From contig BFEA01000711.1 of assembly GCA_003427395.1 (NCBI GenBank), forward strand, positions 505,394 to 541,325: DNA of 35,932 nucleotides, given 5' to 3'. A model generated the notes under the pieces. It was not told the DNA's origin, ran no database searches, and was given only the letters and a program-made list of their open reading frames with translations. The DNA comes from Chara braunii. Its lineage: Eukaryota; Streptophyta; Charophyceae; Charales; Characeae. Positions within the stretch are counted from its first letter, which is position 1, and every line of letters starts with the position of its first letter. This document shows, in pieces, positions 18,750 to 27,999 of the stretch. Position numbers and translations under genes: made by a program.

Positions 18750-19291
18750 CCAAAGGAATTTTGGAAGGTTTTCTGGACCTTGATGGCAGAAGATCTAATG
18801 GCATTTTACCGCAGGGTGTGGGAAGAGGGTGTGATGGGGGAAGCAGTGGGTCAAGGGGTCCTCACACTACTATACAAAAAAAAGGATAAAATGAATATCC
18901 GCAATTACCGATCGATCAAGCATTGGCAAACCGTATAACGTCGACATTACAGCAAATCATCCACCCCTCACAAACAGGCTTCCTTAAGGGGAGGCGCATC
19001 CATGATAATATCCTTCTAGTAAATGAGCTATTGAGGCTATCCCGTCAATCTAAGTGTAACGCCGCCTTCCTTTTCATAGACTTTGAGAAGGCATACGATT
19101 ACGTGGACTGGCATTTCCTGGATAAATGCCTCGAAAAAATGAATTTTGGGAGGAATTTTAGGAGGTGGGTGAGGATACTCAGCCACAACGCTACCACCCG
19201 AGTGCAGATTAATGGGAACCTGGCTCCGGACTTCCCGCTGCAGCGATCGGTCCGCCAGGGCGACCCGATAGCACCATATTTTTTTGTGTGA
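18750..19291 (+). pseudogene. LINE ORF2 reverse transcriptase, N-terminal part
   Basis: Starts PKEFWKVFWTLMAEDL, then LLYKKKDKMNIRNYR in one frame. The usual block between NYRPI and the LANRI motif is missing around 18916-18922, pointing to a small deletion, and the next frame (from 18923) carries LANRITSTLQQIIHPSQTGF, GRRIHDN and FIDFEKAYDYVDW, the first catalytic palm motif, with the palm aspartate. RQGDPIAPYFF (19254-19290) is followed by a stop caused by a 4-base deletion, judged against copy 1 (FVVIMEA there, out of frame here). Confidence 0.85.
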
Positions 19292-21699
19292 TGGAGGCCC
19301 TTGCAGCCAATCTTAGGGCCAACCAGAATATTAGTAGGATTCAAACATCCTCCATCCCACAGGAGGCAATACAAATATGTTCCCTATTTGCAGACGATCT
19401 CACATTGATGGTAGAAGTCTCAACACGAAATATGGAGGAAATCCAAAGGCTAATGGCCTAGTTCTGCGCCCTATCTGATATGCCAATTAACTCGTGCAAC
19501 AAGACATTGGGATGGTGGATACATCATGATGGTGGAAGACCTCCAGAGCAACCCAAGGTGACATGGCTCCCCTTAGAAACCCCCATCAGGGTCCTAGGAA
19601 TCCCGCTTTCGGCCGAAGAAAAGCCAACTAGTAACGATAATTGGATAATGTACCCGGCCCTGCAAAAGTTGGGAACCTGGAAAGACAAGCATACGTCACT
19701 CATGGGCAGGACCCTGGTTATAAACAATGTGGTATTGGCATCAATCTGGTATAAGTTGGCAATTTGACCCCTTTCCGAAACCGCGTCAAGGGCCCTGAAG
19801 CAACAGGTGGCAGCCTTCCTGTGGAGACGTAACCACGAAGCCCAACACACCATCAGTCGCGTTGCCTAGGACGCGGTGGTGCAACCAAGGCCACAAGGAG
19901 GCCTGCGCGTACTTGACCCTGCTACCCAAACGGCTGCAATTTCTCTCCAATGGTTGAAACGACTTATCTGCACCCCCGACCTCACTTGGGAACTTCTTGC
20001 TTGGGAACAACTGTCGAGGTTGGCCCCAGTGACCGCACCATCAACACATCCCATTGACTGGCTGGATGACGTCTTCAGGACAATCCTCAAGCCCCCCTCC
20101 AGGCCCCAACCACACTCAGATCGTGCAGCAGCCCGCAGGGACCTGCGAAAAGATGACTTCTGGGCTAAGTTAATTAAGGATTGGAGGAGGCTCCCACTGC
20201 CGGATAGGCCATTTCTTGAAAGGTGGGAAAAAGTTGCTAGCCAACCACTTTTCGGGAATCGCTGGATAACGGATCGGCACGGGCGGGTGTTACTCAGCTC
20301 ATGTCCCCCCTGGAATGGATGGGTGAAAAACGGGATCACAAGAGTTGGACACCTATGGGACCAATCAAAGAATGAGTGGCTCTCAGAGGAGCAGCTGAGA
20401 GAGAAGCTCCCTCATTGCCACATAATAGGGGAAAGGCTAGACCAGATCCTCTTTGCTCTCCCGCTCGCATGGGTGCGGACTCTTCAGCGGGGACCAACTG
20501 TAGCGGAAGGAGACTGGGCGGTGGTAAGAAGGGATGCAACTCGGGTGGGGCAAGTACTAACAGTTAGGCCGGGGCAAGTGTTGGTAAACCTGTTTTATCG
20601 AACACAGTTGAATCACTTGATCAGGGGGGTGCCAGATGAAGTCTTCTGGATTGACGTCAGGATACTTCACAGAATAAGAGTCCTAAGTGAAAATGAACCT
20701 TGGGTGGCATTCTGGCCGAAGGTGCCAATTCAGGATCTTCCCTTGGATATGGCGGAGTGGAGATGGAATATTCCAACAAGGAACGAAAGACCCAGATACC
20801 GGTACCTCCATACAGTAGATGTTAAAACGACCTACCGGATGCTCAGGATTAGAATAAAACTAAGAAATTGTATTGTTGATCGCTGGGTACGACACCTCAA
20901 TATACCATTGGAATCCCCGAGACCTATAAAATGGTTTAAAGAGGTGAAGAACAAACCAACCAAGTCTGCTTCGCTTCAATGGCAGATTAGTCACCGCGGC
21001 CTACCGACGAATGCATGGCTCAATGACCATACCCACCTGAAGCAGAAAGGGTTGGCTCTCCCCTGGTGTCACGCATGCAAGGAGGGCTTCCCCTCTCGAA
21101 AGATAAACGAGACGATAGAGCACCTCTTCCTGCAGTGCCCTGCCTCTATCCTTACATGGCGGGGATGGGTCCGGGTCTTGAACCAAGTAGGCACAGATAG
21201 AGACTGGCCGTGGGAATGGAGGGCCCTGCTAACTGGTCACTGGACTGCCCAATCCTCGACCTTCACAACCAATTTATTTAGGATTGGGAGGGAAGCAGTG
21301 CTATGGGTCATATGGCGTCGCAGATGCATTCTAGCACTTGAAAACGCCCACGTTGGAAGTGGTGAAACAACTGAAACGATTAAAGACATGATTGAAACAG
21401 CAATTAGAGCTTTGTGGAAAAAGACGGTACAAGGGATGAGAGCTCTCACAAAAAGATCAAACATTATTCGAAAACTAAATGAATTTTGCATGGACTGGTT
21501 GGGGGGAGAACAGGGGGGACGAATTGCATGGATTCAATGGGATGGCTGGCTCTTGGATGGCAATCATCATTTGGATAAATCACAAAAGGACTCTCGGTTG
21601 CTCTTCCATAAATGGACTGAAATCCCCAGCGACATCCCACTCTTTCCGGTCGCTGAGTTCCCTGATTTTTTCCCCCCATCAAACAATACCTTAGTCTAG
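19292..21699 (+). pseudogene. LINE ORF2 reverse transcriptase palm to zf-RVT
   Basis: One frame carries the rest of ORF2. FADD at 19387-19398 is the intact metal-binding box. Three in-frame stops interrupt it: TAG 19459-19461, TGA 19765-19767 and TAG 19867-19869. At the last two, copy 1 has Trp, so TGG changed to TGA or TAG. From 19870 the frame is open for about 610 codons and ends at TAG 21697-21699. The zf-RVT region reads LQWQISHRGLPTNAWL, WCHAC and EHLFLQC (20975-21140). The C-terminal tail, shifted in copy 1, is in frame here. With 3 stops and 2 or more frameshifts the copy cannot act on its own. Confidence 0.88.
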
Positions 21700-22082
21700 C
21701 TGAGCTGGTATGGCCGAGATACTGTGGAGCCCGCCCATCACAATCCTGGTGGGACCTGTCAGGATAGAGAAAGGGAATAGGAGGATTAGGTGTCTGTCCC
21801 AGTTGCCCCCTGGACGCAGAACCTGCCTCCCTATCCCCCCTCACACCTGGCCGATCCACATGAGATATGGTTGGGAGGATAGGCCCCCGTATCTACAATA
21901 CTTACTGGAAAAAAGGGGGAGGGACTAACATGTAGATGTGTATCTGGCGCCGGATTCAAGGTGAAGAGGTCCCCCCCCCCTCCAATATCCTGCTCAGTCA
22001 ATCCCCTGTATCCAAGGGTAATCAATGCTGGCAGGAATCCCACAATGGTGTGTCGGATGTACTCCAATCTCAGTCTGTGTAA
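21700..22082 (+). other. 3' untranslated region of LINE copy 2
   Basis: No coding signal. Just before 22083, GGATGTACTCCAATCTCAG and GTGTAAGGGACGCTGG resemble GATGTACTGCAATAATG and ATTCAAGGGACGCTGG before 3072, so the LINE 3' ends and the short motif family seem connected. Confidence 0.5.
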
Positions 22083-22190
22083 GGGACGCTGGACCCATTT
22101 TCCAGCAGGTGATGCTCCCCACCAATAGATGGAGCCTTTCCCCAAGTGCTAGTGGTGCCTGCTCTTATCAGCACCACTAACACTGGTCAC
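22083..22190 (+). mobile_element. SINE-like head with alternative stem-loop
   Basis: GGGACGCTGGACCCATTTTC, CAGCAGGTGATGCTCCCCAC, CAATAGATGGAGCC, then TAGTGGTGC...AGCACCACTA (about 22151-22180) forming a stem, as in the element at 9773-9905. No A-tail follows at once; an A-rich tract appears only at 22352-22371. Confidence 0.6.
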
Positions 22191-22715
22191 AAATGGTTAA
22201 CAGGTACCCTCACTTTTCACCCCTAGGGTAAGCTTCACCACCCTGAAACAGATGGTGTAAAGTATGGTTAAAATGGCCCTTTGGTTTTCTTATTAATGAG
22301 GGTGAAAATTGGGGGGTCGGTTAACCTTCTCTCACACTGGTGGGAGTTTTTGAAAAAAAAAGAAAAAAAAAGTTGTTGGACACGTGGCTCCTGGAATTGC
22401 ATTACACTTGATTGATTGACTTCCGATCGTCTTCCTTATCATCCTCCGTTGGAGTTGGATTGTCGTCGGGGGTTGATCAGTCAATGTAATGGTCCGCCTT
22501 TCAAGTAATTTCGTACCATGCCACGTGTGCGTCCTTCTATCCAACGGTTCGGTGTCGTGGATTGCACCCGGTTGACAAGAAGAGAGAGGGAGAAGGTTGC
22601 GTGTGCGCCTACTCCCAGACTTGGCCCCTCGCCGCTGAGTTGATTGATTGGCTGCTCGATTGGTAGTTGGTGGATCGCTTGTTAGTTTAATCTCTTGTTT
22701 GATTGATAAATCATC
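22191..22715. other. No gene seen; upstream of the proline-rich locus
   Basis: Contains an A-rich tract (22352-22371) and repeated TTGATTGATTG-like motifs (22408-22421, 22639-22651, 22698-22705). A minus-strand open frame (22332-23021) overlaps it but is antisense to the proline-rich region and includes a Phe run from the A tract. Confidence 0.45.
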
Positions 22716-23480
22716 ATGTCTCAGCTGAGCTATCATAACCCGCACGGAGGGCACAAGGAGGCGGATGGAGCTGCTTCCGTCGGGGGCGCATATGCCCCAT
22801 CCTTCCCCCCCCCCCCACCCTGCCCCAGGAACACCAATGTATGGCAGTCTGCAGTCCACCTCCTCCGCCTTCAGGATTTCCCCCTCACCTTCAGTACTTG
22901 CAACAACTGTCGCCCCCCCCTCCTGGGCATCCTCCTCTGCTGCTGTACACGGGTATGTCGGGACTTCCCGCTCCACCAGGCGCTCCTCCTCTTCCTCCTC
23001 CTCCAATGACTCAACCTCCACTTCCCCCCTACACCTCCGCCGACCCCTCCTCCCTTGCCTGCCCCCCCCAAGGGTGTCCCCGCCCCTGCCACCTCAGATG
23101 ATGAAACCTCCCCTACTCCCACCAACGACGCCACCTCCTCCTCCCCCTCCTCCCCCCTCTCCTCCGCCATTTCCTCCCGGTCAGGAGTACATCCCGCCAA
23201 CTGCCCCCTTGAGCGCTCCTCCGCCATCTGCTGGCAATCTCCAGTACATGGTGACAGCGGCTGCAGCATCGATGCTCTCCGCACCCAACGCTCCTCTGCA
23301 GCTCGCACCTTCCAGTCACCCTCCATCGGTGCTGCCGCCCCCGCCTACCGCTGCTCCCGAAGCAAGCACAATTGCCCCCGCAAGCGTAGGGTAGACCGCT
23401 GATGCCAGCGAGATCGGCGCTTTCGGCCCTGCACCGGCGACCACGGCAGACGCATCTGCTGTCGCCACTGCAAGTGTGCA
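22716..23480 (+). pseudogene. Proline-rich coding region (N-terminal part of an unrecognised gene), frameshifted
   Basis: ATG 22716 starts MSQLSYHNPHGGHKEADG in frame 3 and runs into a 13-C tract (about 22805-22817) where the frame is lost. Frame 2 then reads PPHLQYLQQLSPPPPGHPPL and GLPAPPGAPPLPPPPMTQPP (22880-23040), and frame 1 takes over with PPPPPSPPPFPPGQEYIPPT and NLQYMVTAAAASML (23100-23390). A TAG at 23392-23394 interrupts frame 1, but the same frame continues TADASEIGAFGPAPATTA up to CAG|GTAATC at 23480, a good splice donor. Composition stays that of one low-complexity Pro/Ala-rich protein throughout, so I read it as one broken exon. Homopolymer sequencing error is an alternative to mutation. 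No domain recognised. Confidence 0.45.
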
Positions 23481-23606
23481 GGTAATCAGCAGAGTTGTCG
23501 GCTCCCTCCATGGCGGTTGAGTTAGTCTTCATACAAGCAGCATGGGGGGAGGGGGGGCGCTGTACATGCCTAGCACAGCTACTGCAGGCAATCAACACGA
23601 CAACAC

Positions 23607-24301
23607 ATGGGTGGTCCCGGTGGCACAGGAGGTTATGGCGGCGAGGAAGGGCAAGGGACTGCTGCTGCTGCTCTTCCTGCCTCTGCCTCTGCAGCACCAC
23701 ACTGCAGGAGTTGGAGGGGAGGGGGGAAGGGGAGCAGCAGCAGCAATGGGAACGACAACAGCGGCGGCGGCTGCCAAACCCCCGCCGCCACCCGGTACCT
23801 ATCTTCCCCCACCATCAACAAGCAGGAGAAGACAAGAGACGGAAGCAGAGAGGGCGGCGAGAAAGGAGATGGAGTATGAGAAGTGCAAGGAGGAAAGAAC
23901 GAAGGCCGAATACGCAAAAAATCATCATCATCCATGACGGTCAATGGGCCTACGCTTCTCAAGGGGGTGGGTTGATGTTTCAAGGGTTGCAGGATTTCAA
24001 GTCGTATTCGGCACACCAGGTGAAGAAGGCGGTGATAACTGGGTACCTGCACAGGATTTGGGATCACATGCTGTTCAAACAGGACGCTGGACCCACGCTC
24101 CTAGCCCTGAAAATTGAGTTGCGAAAAAAAGGCTTCCCTGCGGAATTCTTCGATTCCAGGTTGAGGCTGTTCTCCCGACTCAAAGACGGGGCATGGGACG
24201 ACTGGGTCATCACGGTGGTGCTGCGCAAAAGGGGCAAGGCCTGGACCAAAATGGGCGGGGTGAAAACGAGTGCGGTAGCAGTTCACACTGGCGGGAAGTA
24301 G
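23607..24301 (+). pseudogene. Gly/Ala-rich stretch followed by an unrecognised folded-looking domain
   Basis: Three overlapping frames share the region: GGPGGTGGYGGEEGQG (frame 3), GTTTAAAAAKPPPPPGTYLP with RRRQETEAERAARKEMEYEK (frame 1, to 23937), then frame 2 from about 23930 with DGQWAYASQGGGLMFQGLQD, YLHRIWDHMLFKQDAG, KGFPAEFFDSRLRLFSRLKD and WDDWVITVVLRKRG, ending TAG 24299-24301. The last 110 residues have the aromatic and hydrophobic spacing of a real globular domain, unlike the low-complexity flanks. I cannot name it. It probably belongs to the same locus as 22716-23480 and 25581-27034, in the same direction. Confidence 0.45.
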
Positions 24302-24442
24302 AATTACAAATTTCAAATTTCTAGTGAGAAATTGAGAATGCAACTGGGTCGTAGTGAGCGAGGTGGATGAGCGCGAACAAGCAAGAGAGCAGTGGCGGGA
24401 AGTAAAATTACAAATTTTGATCCTCTAGGAAGAAGTGAGAAT
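24289..24442 (+). repeat. 104-bp tandem duplication (imperfect)
   Basis: TGGCGGGAAGTAGAATTACA from 24289 recurs as TGGCGGGAAGTAAAATTACA from 24393; each is followed about 30 bases later by GTGAGAA and GAGAAT sequence. The first unit covers the stop of the preceding open frame. Confidence 0.65.
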
Positions 24443-24853
24443 ATTTAAGGACGGTAGGAGTAGGAGGTTCTCACCTTTCGAGGAGCTCCTAAGGAGACTG
24501 GCACTGGCAACGGCACAAATGCGTCGGGCGTTTTGCCATGATGCGAGGAGTAGGATGCTGCTTTGAGCATCATCTTGAGCTTCACCTTTCTATCTTCCGA
24601 GTATTCGAAAGGACTGAGTTTTTCTCTCTCTATTTCCGTCCTGTCATGCCGCGTGTGGATGTCGTGAGCAGGCAACAGTTTGTCGAACTGATGTGTGGGG
24701 CGGACAAGTCCTATGTTGGTGTATGTGGTGCAAGGTGTGTTGCCGGAGCCCTTGGATGTGGTGGGTTGTGTAATTTGAGTCGCTAGTATAATCTGCGCAA
24801 TGTTTGGTCTAAATCGTTCGTTTCATTGTATGCGGTGCGTTGTGTAATCTGAG
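24443..24853. other. No recognisable feature
   Basis: Holds two similar short phrases, GGGTTGTGTAATTTGAGTCG (24765) and GCGTTGTGTAATCTGAGTTG (24837). No coding region supportable. It may be intronic to the flanking locus. Confidence 0.4.
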
Positions 24854-25580
24854 TTGTTAGAGAAGTTGTGCTTAACTCCAGTCTACACCCATCTGCACGC
24901 CTCCGCGCGCACAAGGCTTGAACACGTGTCCTCACGACTGTTCAGGCGTCATCGGCGTCAGCAGCAGCAGCAGCAGCAACACTACAGTCATCATCATCAT
25001 CATCGCCATCATCTACAGCAGGGGCACATGTCCCATCAAAAGCCCTCCCTATCAGTAGCAGGAGGAGGAGGAGGAGGAGGAGGAGGATCATCTGCAACTC
25101 AACAAGACAGACACCGAGCAAGCATGAGCAGCAGCGGACAGTCGTGACTGCTGGCTCTGCCATCCACAGCAGGAGGAGGAGGGGGAGAAGCCGGAGCTCT
25201 AACCACAATACCGGAAGGGACTGTAGCAGAAGGGAGTGTAGCAGTTGTGGAGATTGGGGGGGAGTAGGAGTAGGAGAAGCCATAGGAGCAGAAGCAGCAG
25301 CAGGAGTTGTTCACAAGTCGTTAGAGAGGCAAAGTAGAGATGGTCATTCCCGCGAGCGTTATCGAAGTGGAGGAAGCCGCCATGCCGATCATCACCATCA
25401 ATATCGTCATCGGCACTACCAAGTTACCAACACCGGCACAGGGAGAAGGGGGTTGCTCCTTAGTGTCACCTACTCTTGAACCCATAATGGAGAATCGGTT
25501 AAAGCACAGTCTACCTTCATTTGCAAGGTCCACTTCCATAACAAATTGTAGGAGCCCATCTCGCACCCAAGCTGCTTCAC
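24854..25580 (+). repeat. Trinucleotide-rich region (CAG, CAT, GGA), possibly low-complexity coding
   Basis: (CAG)n 24960-24978, (CAT)n about 24988-25003, (GGA)n about 25058-25089, and further AGGAGGAGG and AGCAGAAGCAGCAGCAGG. Frames open through it give Gln-, His-, Gly-, Ser- or Leu-rich products on either strand. It lies between two parts of a plus-strand locus, so a coding role as a disordered linker is possible, but nothing decides the frame. Confidence 0.5.
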
Positions 25581-27034
25581 GTGGCAATGGGAAGGGACAG
25601 GTACACAAAGTACCACGTGACGTCCTTAGAGAGGAGGTACAACCATAGGCTGGTAGCGGAGCTGGACCTCGGGATACCGTTGGACCTGCTTTATCTGGCT
25701 CTTATAATCCACCATGTCTGCCGCAGGAGATGGACCCCGAGACACCGAGCTGATCAGAGACGACATGCCAGCCTGCTCGTCCGCCATCGTGGTGAAGGAG
25801 CGGCGGAGCGCTCTGTGGACAAGGGGATGAATGGGTTAGTGAAGACGCAGTGCATATTGCAGGTGGGACCCGAACCCATGAGGGTAACGGTGACACAGAG
25901 AGAGGCGGAGCAGAAGAGGATGTTGAAGGAAGGTATCATGGCGTACATCAAGGCGCACACGAGCATGGAGAAGCAGATTCGCGCGATAGAGGAATCGTTT
26001 GAGAAGGTGAAGACGAAACTTGTGCATCATACGAAGCCGGAGATGGAGGCGGAAGAGATATGGCCGCTCTTGCTGCACAAGTGGTTAACAAGGAACCCCA
26101 CTTACTGGCCGCTGAATAAGATGAAGGTAACCCTACAAACGAAGAATGAGAAGGAAGGGAGGACGATGGAGAAGGAGGAGAAGAATGAGATACCCATTCC
26201 GTCTAAAATCACTGTGAAGAGACCCAGAGTGAGGTACGAGGACGAGGAGCAGAGGAGGCAGCTGATAGAGGATAGCACGAAGATAGCGCAGGAGGGGCCA
26301 GCAGCTTTCGCATCGATCGAGCGGGAGGAGGAGGAGGAAGAAGAAGAGGAGGAGGACGAGGAACTCTTGAGACCTTTTGCGAGGCACGAGGAGGAGGAGA
26401 ATAGGAGTGGGGAAGCAAGGGAGTTGGAGGAGGAGGAGCAGGGGGAGGAGAGGAGGGGGAATGGCGAGGAGCGCATGGAAGCAAAGGGAGGACCGGAGGA
26501 GAGAATGCGAGAGGAGGTTGAGGAGATGGAGGGATACAAGGAGGAGAGCAGGAGAAGGAGGAGAGAAGAGGGGGATGGAGACGAGGAGGAAGAAGGCTCG
26601 GTCAAAAGGGAGCCGCCTAAATATGAGGAGGAAGGCGAACCGACTGGCAGAGAACGGGACGAAGAACACAAAGAGATGGCGGAAGGCGAGGAGAGAGAGG
26701 AGGGAGAGGATGATCATGAAGGCTATGGTGAGCATGAAGGTGATGAAAGACAATGGGGGCAAAGGTGAAGGTAGCAACAGCCCGCACGAGAGGGAGAATA
26801 GAGAAGATATAGAAGAGGAAAAGGAAGAGCAGGAAGAAGTGCAAGAAGTGGCAGGAAGAAGTGCAAGAAGAACTGCAGGAAGAAGTGCAGGAAGAAGTGC
26901 AAGAAGAAGTGCAGGAAGAAGTGCAGGAAGAGGAGGAGGAGGAGGAGGCAGAGATCTTTCGGGGTCGTTTGCGTTCTGCTACCCCTGATGGCTCACAAGA
27001 CTACAGCGATATGGGCACACGTAGCTTCGGCTAA
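25581..27034 (+). pseudogene. Acidic, glutamate-rich protein gene, C-terminal part, frameshifted
   Basis: Frame 3 is open from 25581 to TGA 26766-26768. Its better part starts at ATG 25827: VGPEPMRVTVTQREAEQKRM, EKQIRAIEESFEKVKTKL, EAEEIWPLLLHKWLTRNPTY, then an increasingly Glu/Arg-rich tail. Just upstream a 38-codon frame 1 piece (ATG 25714; DTELIRDDMPACSSAIVVKE) ends in ATGA overlapping the start at 25827, and also looks protein-like. After 26755, frame 1 gives NSPHERENREDIEEEKEEQE, then frame 2 gives EEVQEELQEEVQ repeats and closes with EIFRGRLRSATPDG, DYSDMGTRSFG, stop TAA 27032-27034. At least two indels therefore split one reading. It is probably a charged, partly coiled-coil protein. 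Function unknown; it may be a host gene, a captured gene or the first ORF of a retroelement. Confidence 0.5.
26831..26932 (+). repeat. 15-bp coding minisatellite (EEVQE units)
   Basis: GAAGAAGTGCAGGAA-type units repeat about six times with CAA/CAG and GTG/CTG changes. Most are synonymous or conservative in the frame that gives (E-E-V-Q-E)n, which supports that frame having been translated. In the other frame they read as Ser-Ala-Arg-Arg. Confidence 0.75.
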
Positions 27035-27054
27035 GACCAAGCCTGGGTTTGATT

Positions 27055-27101
27055 GGGGGGAGAGGGGGGGGGGGGGGGCGTGGGGAGGAGGGGGGGGGGA
27101 T
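27055..27101. repeat. G-run tract with G-quadruplex potential
   Basis: Several runs of at least four G, including one of about sixteen, separated by A, AGA, CGT and AGGA. It lies 20 bp after the stop of the acidic gene. Followed at 27170-27183 by a short (GA)n. Confidence 0.7.
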
Positions 27102-27537
27102 GGTAGAAATGCGGGTAGATCCAATAAACAGACGAGTCGGCCTGCCTCATAGGTGAAGTGTTTGTGTGTGAGAGAGAGAGAGAGGGGTGGTTTCTTTGGG
27201 ACGTTGGTGTTTTTGGGTGGACTACATATCCCTTTAATAATTTCACATAGTCAGTTCCAAAGGTCCCGGTCCCAGTTAATCTAGTAGTCAAGTCCCTAAA
27301 GTTCAATTTTGCAGCAGCCTCCCAACGAAAGTTGGGAACTTTCCCAAAATGGCAATATGGAAAAGGCATAGGGCGCAGGAGGCTGGTACCGATTGAAGCA
27401 GGCATAAAACAACCCAATGCAACTACATATTTTGGGCTACAATGTCGGAAGGCATTCAGTTGTTTATTTCGCATAATTGTGGAAGCGCTACAAGAGCTTG
27501 TGCGATCAAGCGATCGGGAGCGCAAGGGGGAGAAGTG
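27102..27537. other. No recognisable feature
   Basis: About 430 bp between the G-rich tract and the LTR. A minus-strand open frame (27031-27525) overlaps it, but it starts within the LTR-proximal region and crosses the G tract as a Pro run. Not supported as a gene. Confidence 0.4.
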
Positions 27538-27967
27538 TGTAGCGCCTGGCTGCTATAGTCAGCCATAGCCAGGCGAGAGGGGATAGGTTCCCCGGTGGCC
27601 ATAACCGCTCGAGATCAGGAAGGCACACCGTAGTAGCATTCAGGTTAGATCTAGGATGTCAAGGGAGGGACAGTGAGCGAGGAATAGTGCAAGAGAGAAA
27701 GAGAGAGAAGTAGACCATCGACAAAGATGCAAAGAAAGAGAGAGAAGAGAAGCAGCCGAGGGAGGAGGAAGTTGGGTACATACCCGAGGCGTGTTGCAGC
27801 GGTTGAAACCGCTTACTCTCGATCTTTTTCAATTGTATTATTATTGCTTTTTGTGGAACTTCTAATTTGCATTGTTCATGGACATGACTCAAGCTTGCGT
27901 GAACTTCATCTGATTGCTCTCAATTTGCATGTTGTATTCTAAGTTGAATCTTGTGAGGTTCATTGCA
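27538..27967 (+). repeat. Probable 5' LTR of the gypsy element
   Basis: Placed from TGTAGCGCC (27538) to TTCATTGCA (27967), about 430 bp with TG...CA ends and directly before the primer-binding site. A palindrome lies at its start: CGCCTGGCT (27543-27551) pairs with AGCCAGGCG (27567-27575). The 5' limit is a guess because no second LTR is present for comparison. Confidence 0.45.
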
Positions 27968-27969
27968 CC

Positions 27970-27980
27970 GGTATCGGAGC
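27970..27980 (+). promoter_or_regulatory. Primer-binding site, initiator-tRNA-Met-like
   Basis: GGTATCGGAGC differs by one base from the plant GGTATCAGAGC, which is complementary to the 3' end of tRNA-iMet and primes minus-strand synthesis in many Ty3/gypsy and Ty1/copia elements. It sits 2 bp after the proposed LTR end. Confidence 0.7.
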
Positions 27981-27999
27981 TTGAACCCGTTGCACTACG

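Larger units (their letters stand above)
16790..22082 (+). mobile_element. LINE (L1-like, plant type), copy 2, 5'-truncated and interrupted
   Basis: Retrotransposon with, in order, the C-terminal part of an APE-type endonuclease, the linker, a foreign segment of about 0.8 kb, reverse transcriptase, zf-RVT and 3' UTR. Truncation inside the endonuclease is the usual result of incomplete reverse transcription. Near the 5' end TCAAAGGAAGACAACCTC is present twice (about 16791 and 16854), a 63-bp local duplication. The right limit is set where the GGGACGCTGGACCC motif starts. Confidence 0.88.

Noticed and set aside
22332-23021. 229-codon minus-strand open frame
   Set aside because: Antisense to the proline-rich region and extended through an A-rich tract; no motif.
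24083-24096. Another copy of the GGACGCTGGACCC motif
   Set aside because: Only 13-14 bases match, within a protein-like open frame, and the following TTTCCAGCA is missing; likely chance.
24942-25283. Minus-strand Leu- and Asp-rich frame resembling a membrane protein
   Set aside because: Produced by CAG, CAT and GGA repeats; hydrophobicity follows the repeats and not a protein family.
26102-26777. Ser/Leu-rich open frames on the minus strand
   Set aside because: They are the antisense of the Glu-rich coding region; GAG/GAA repeats always read as CTC/TTC-rich frames on the other strand.
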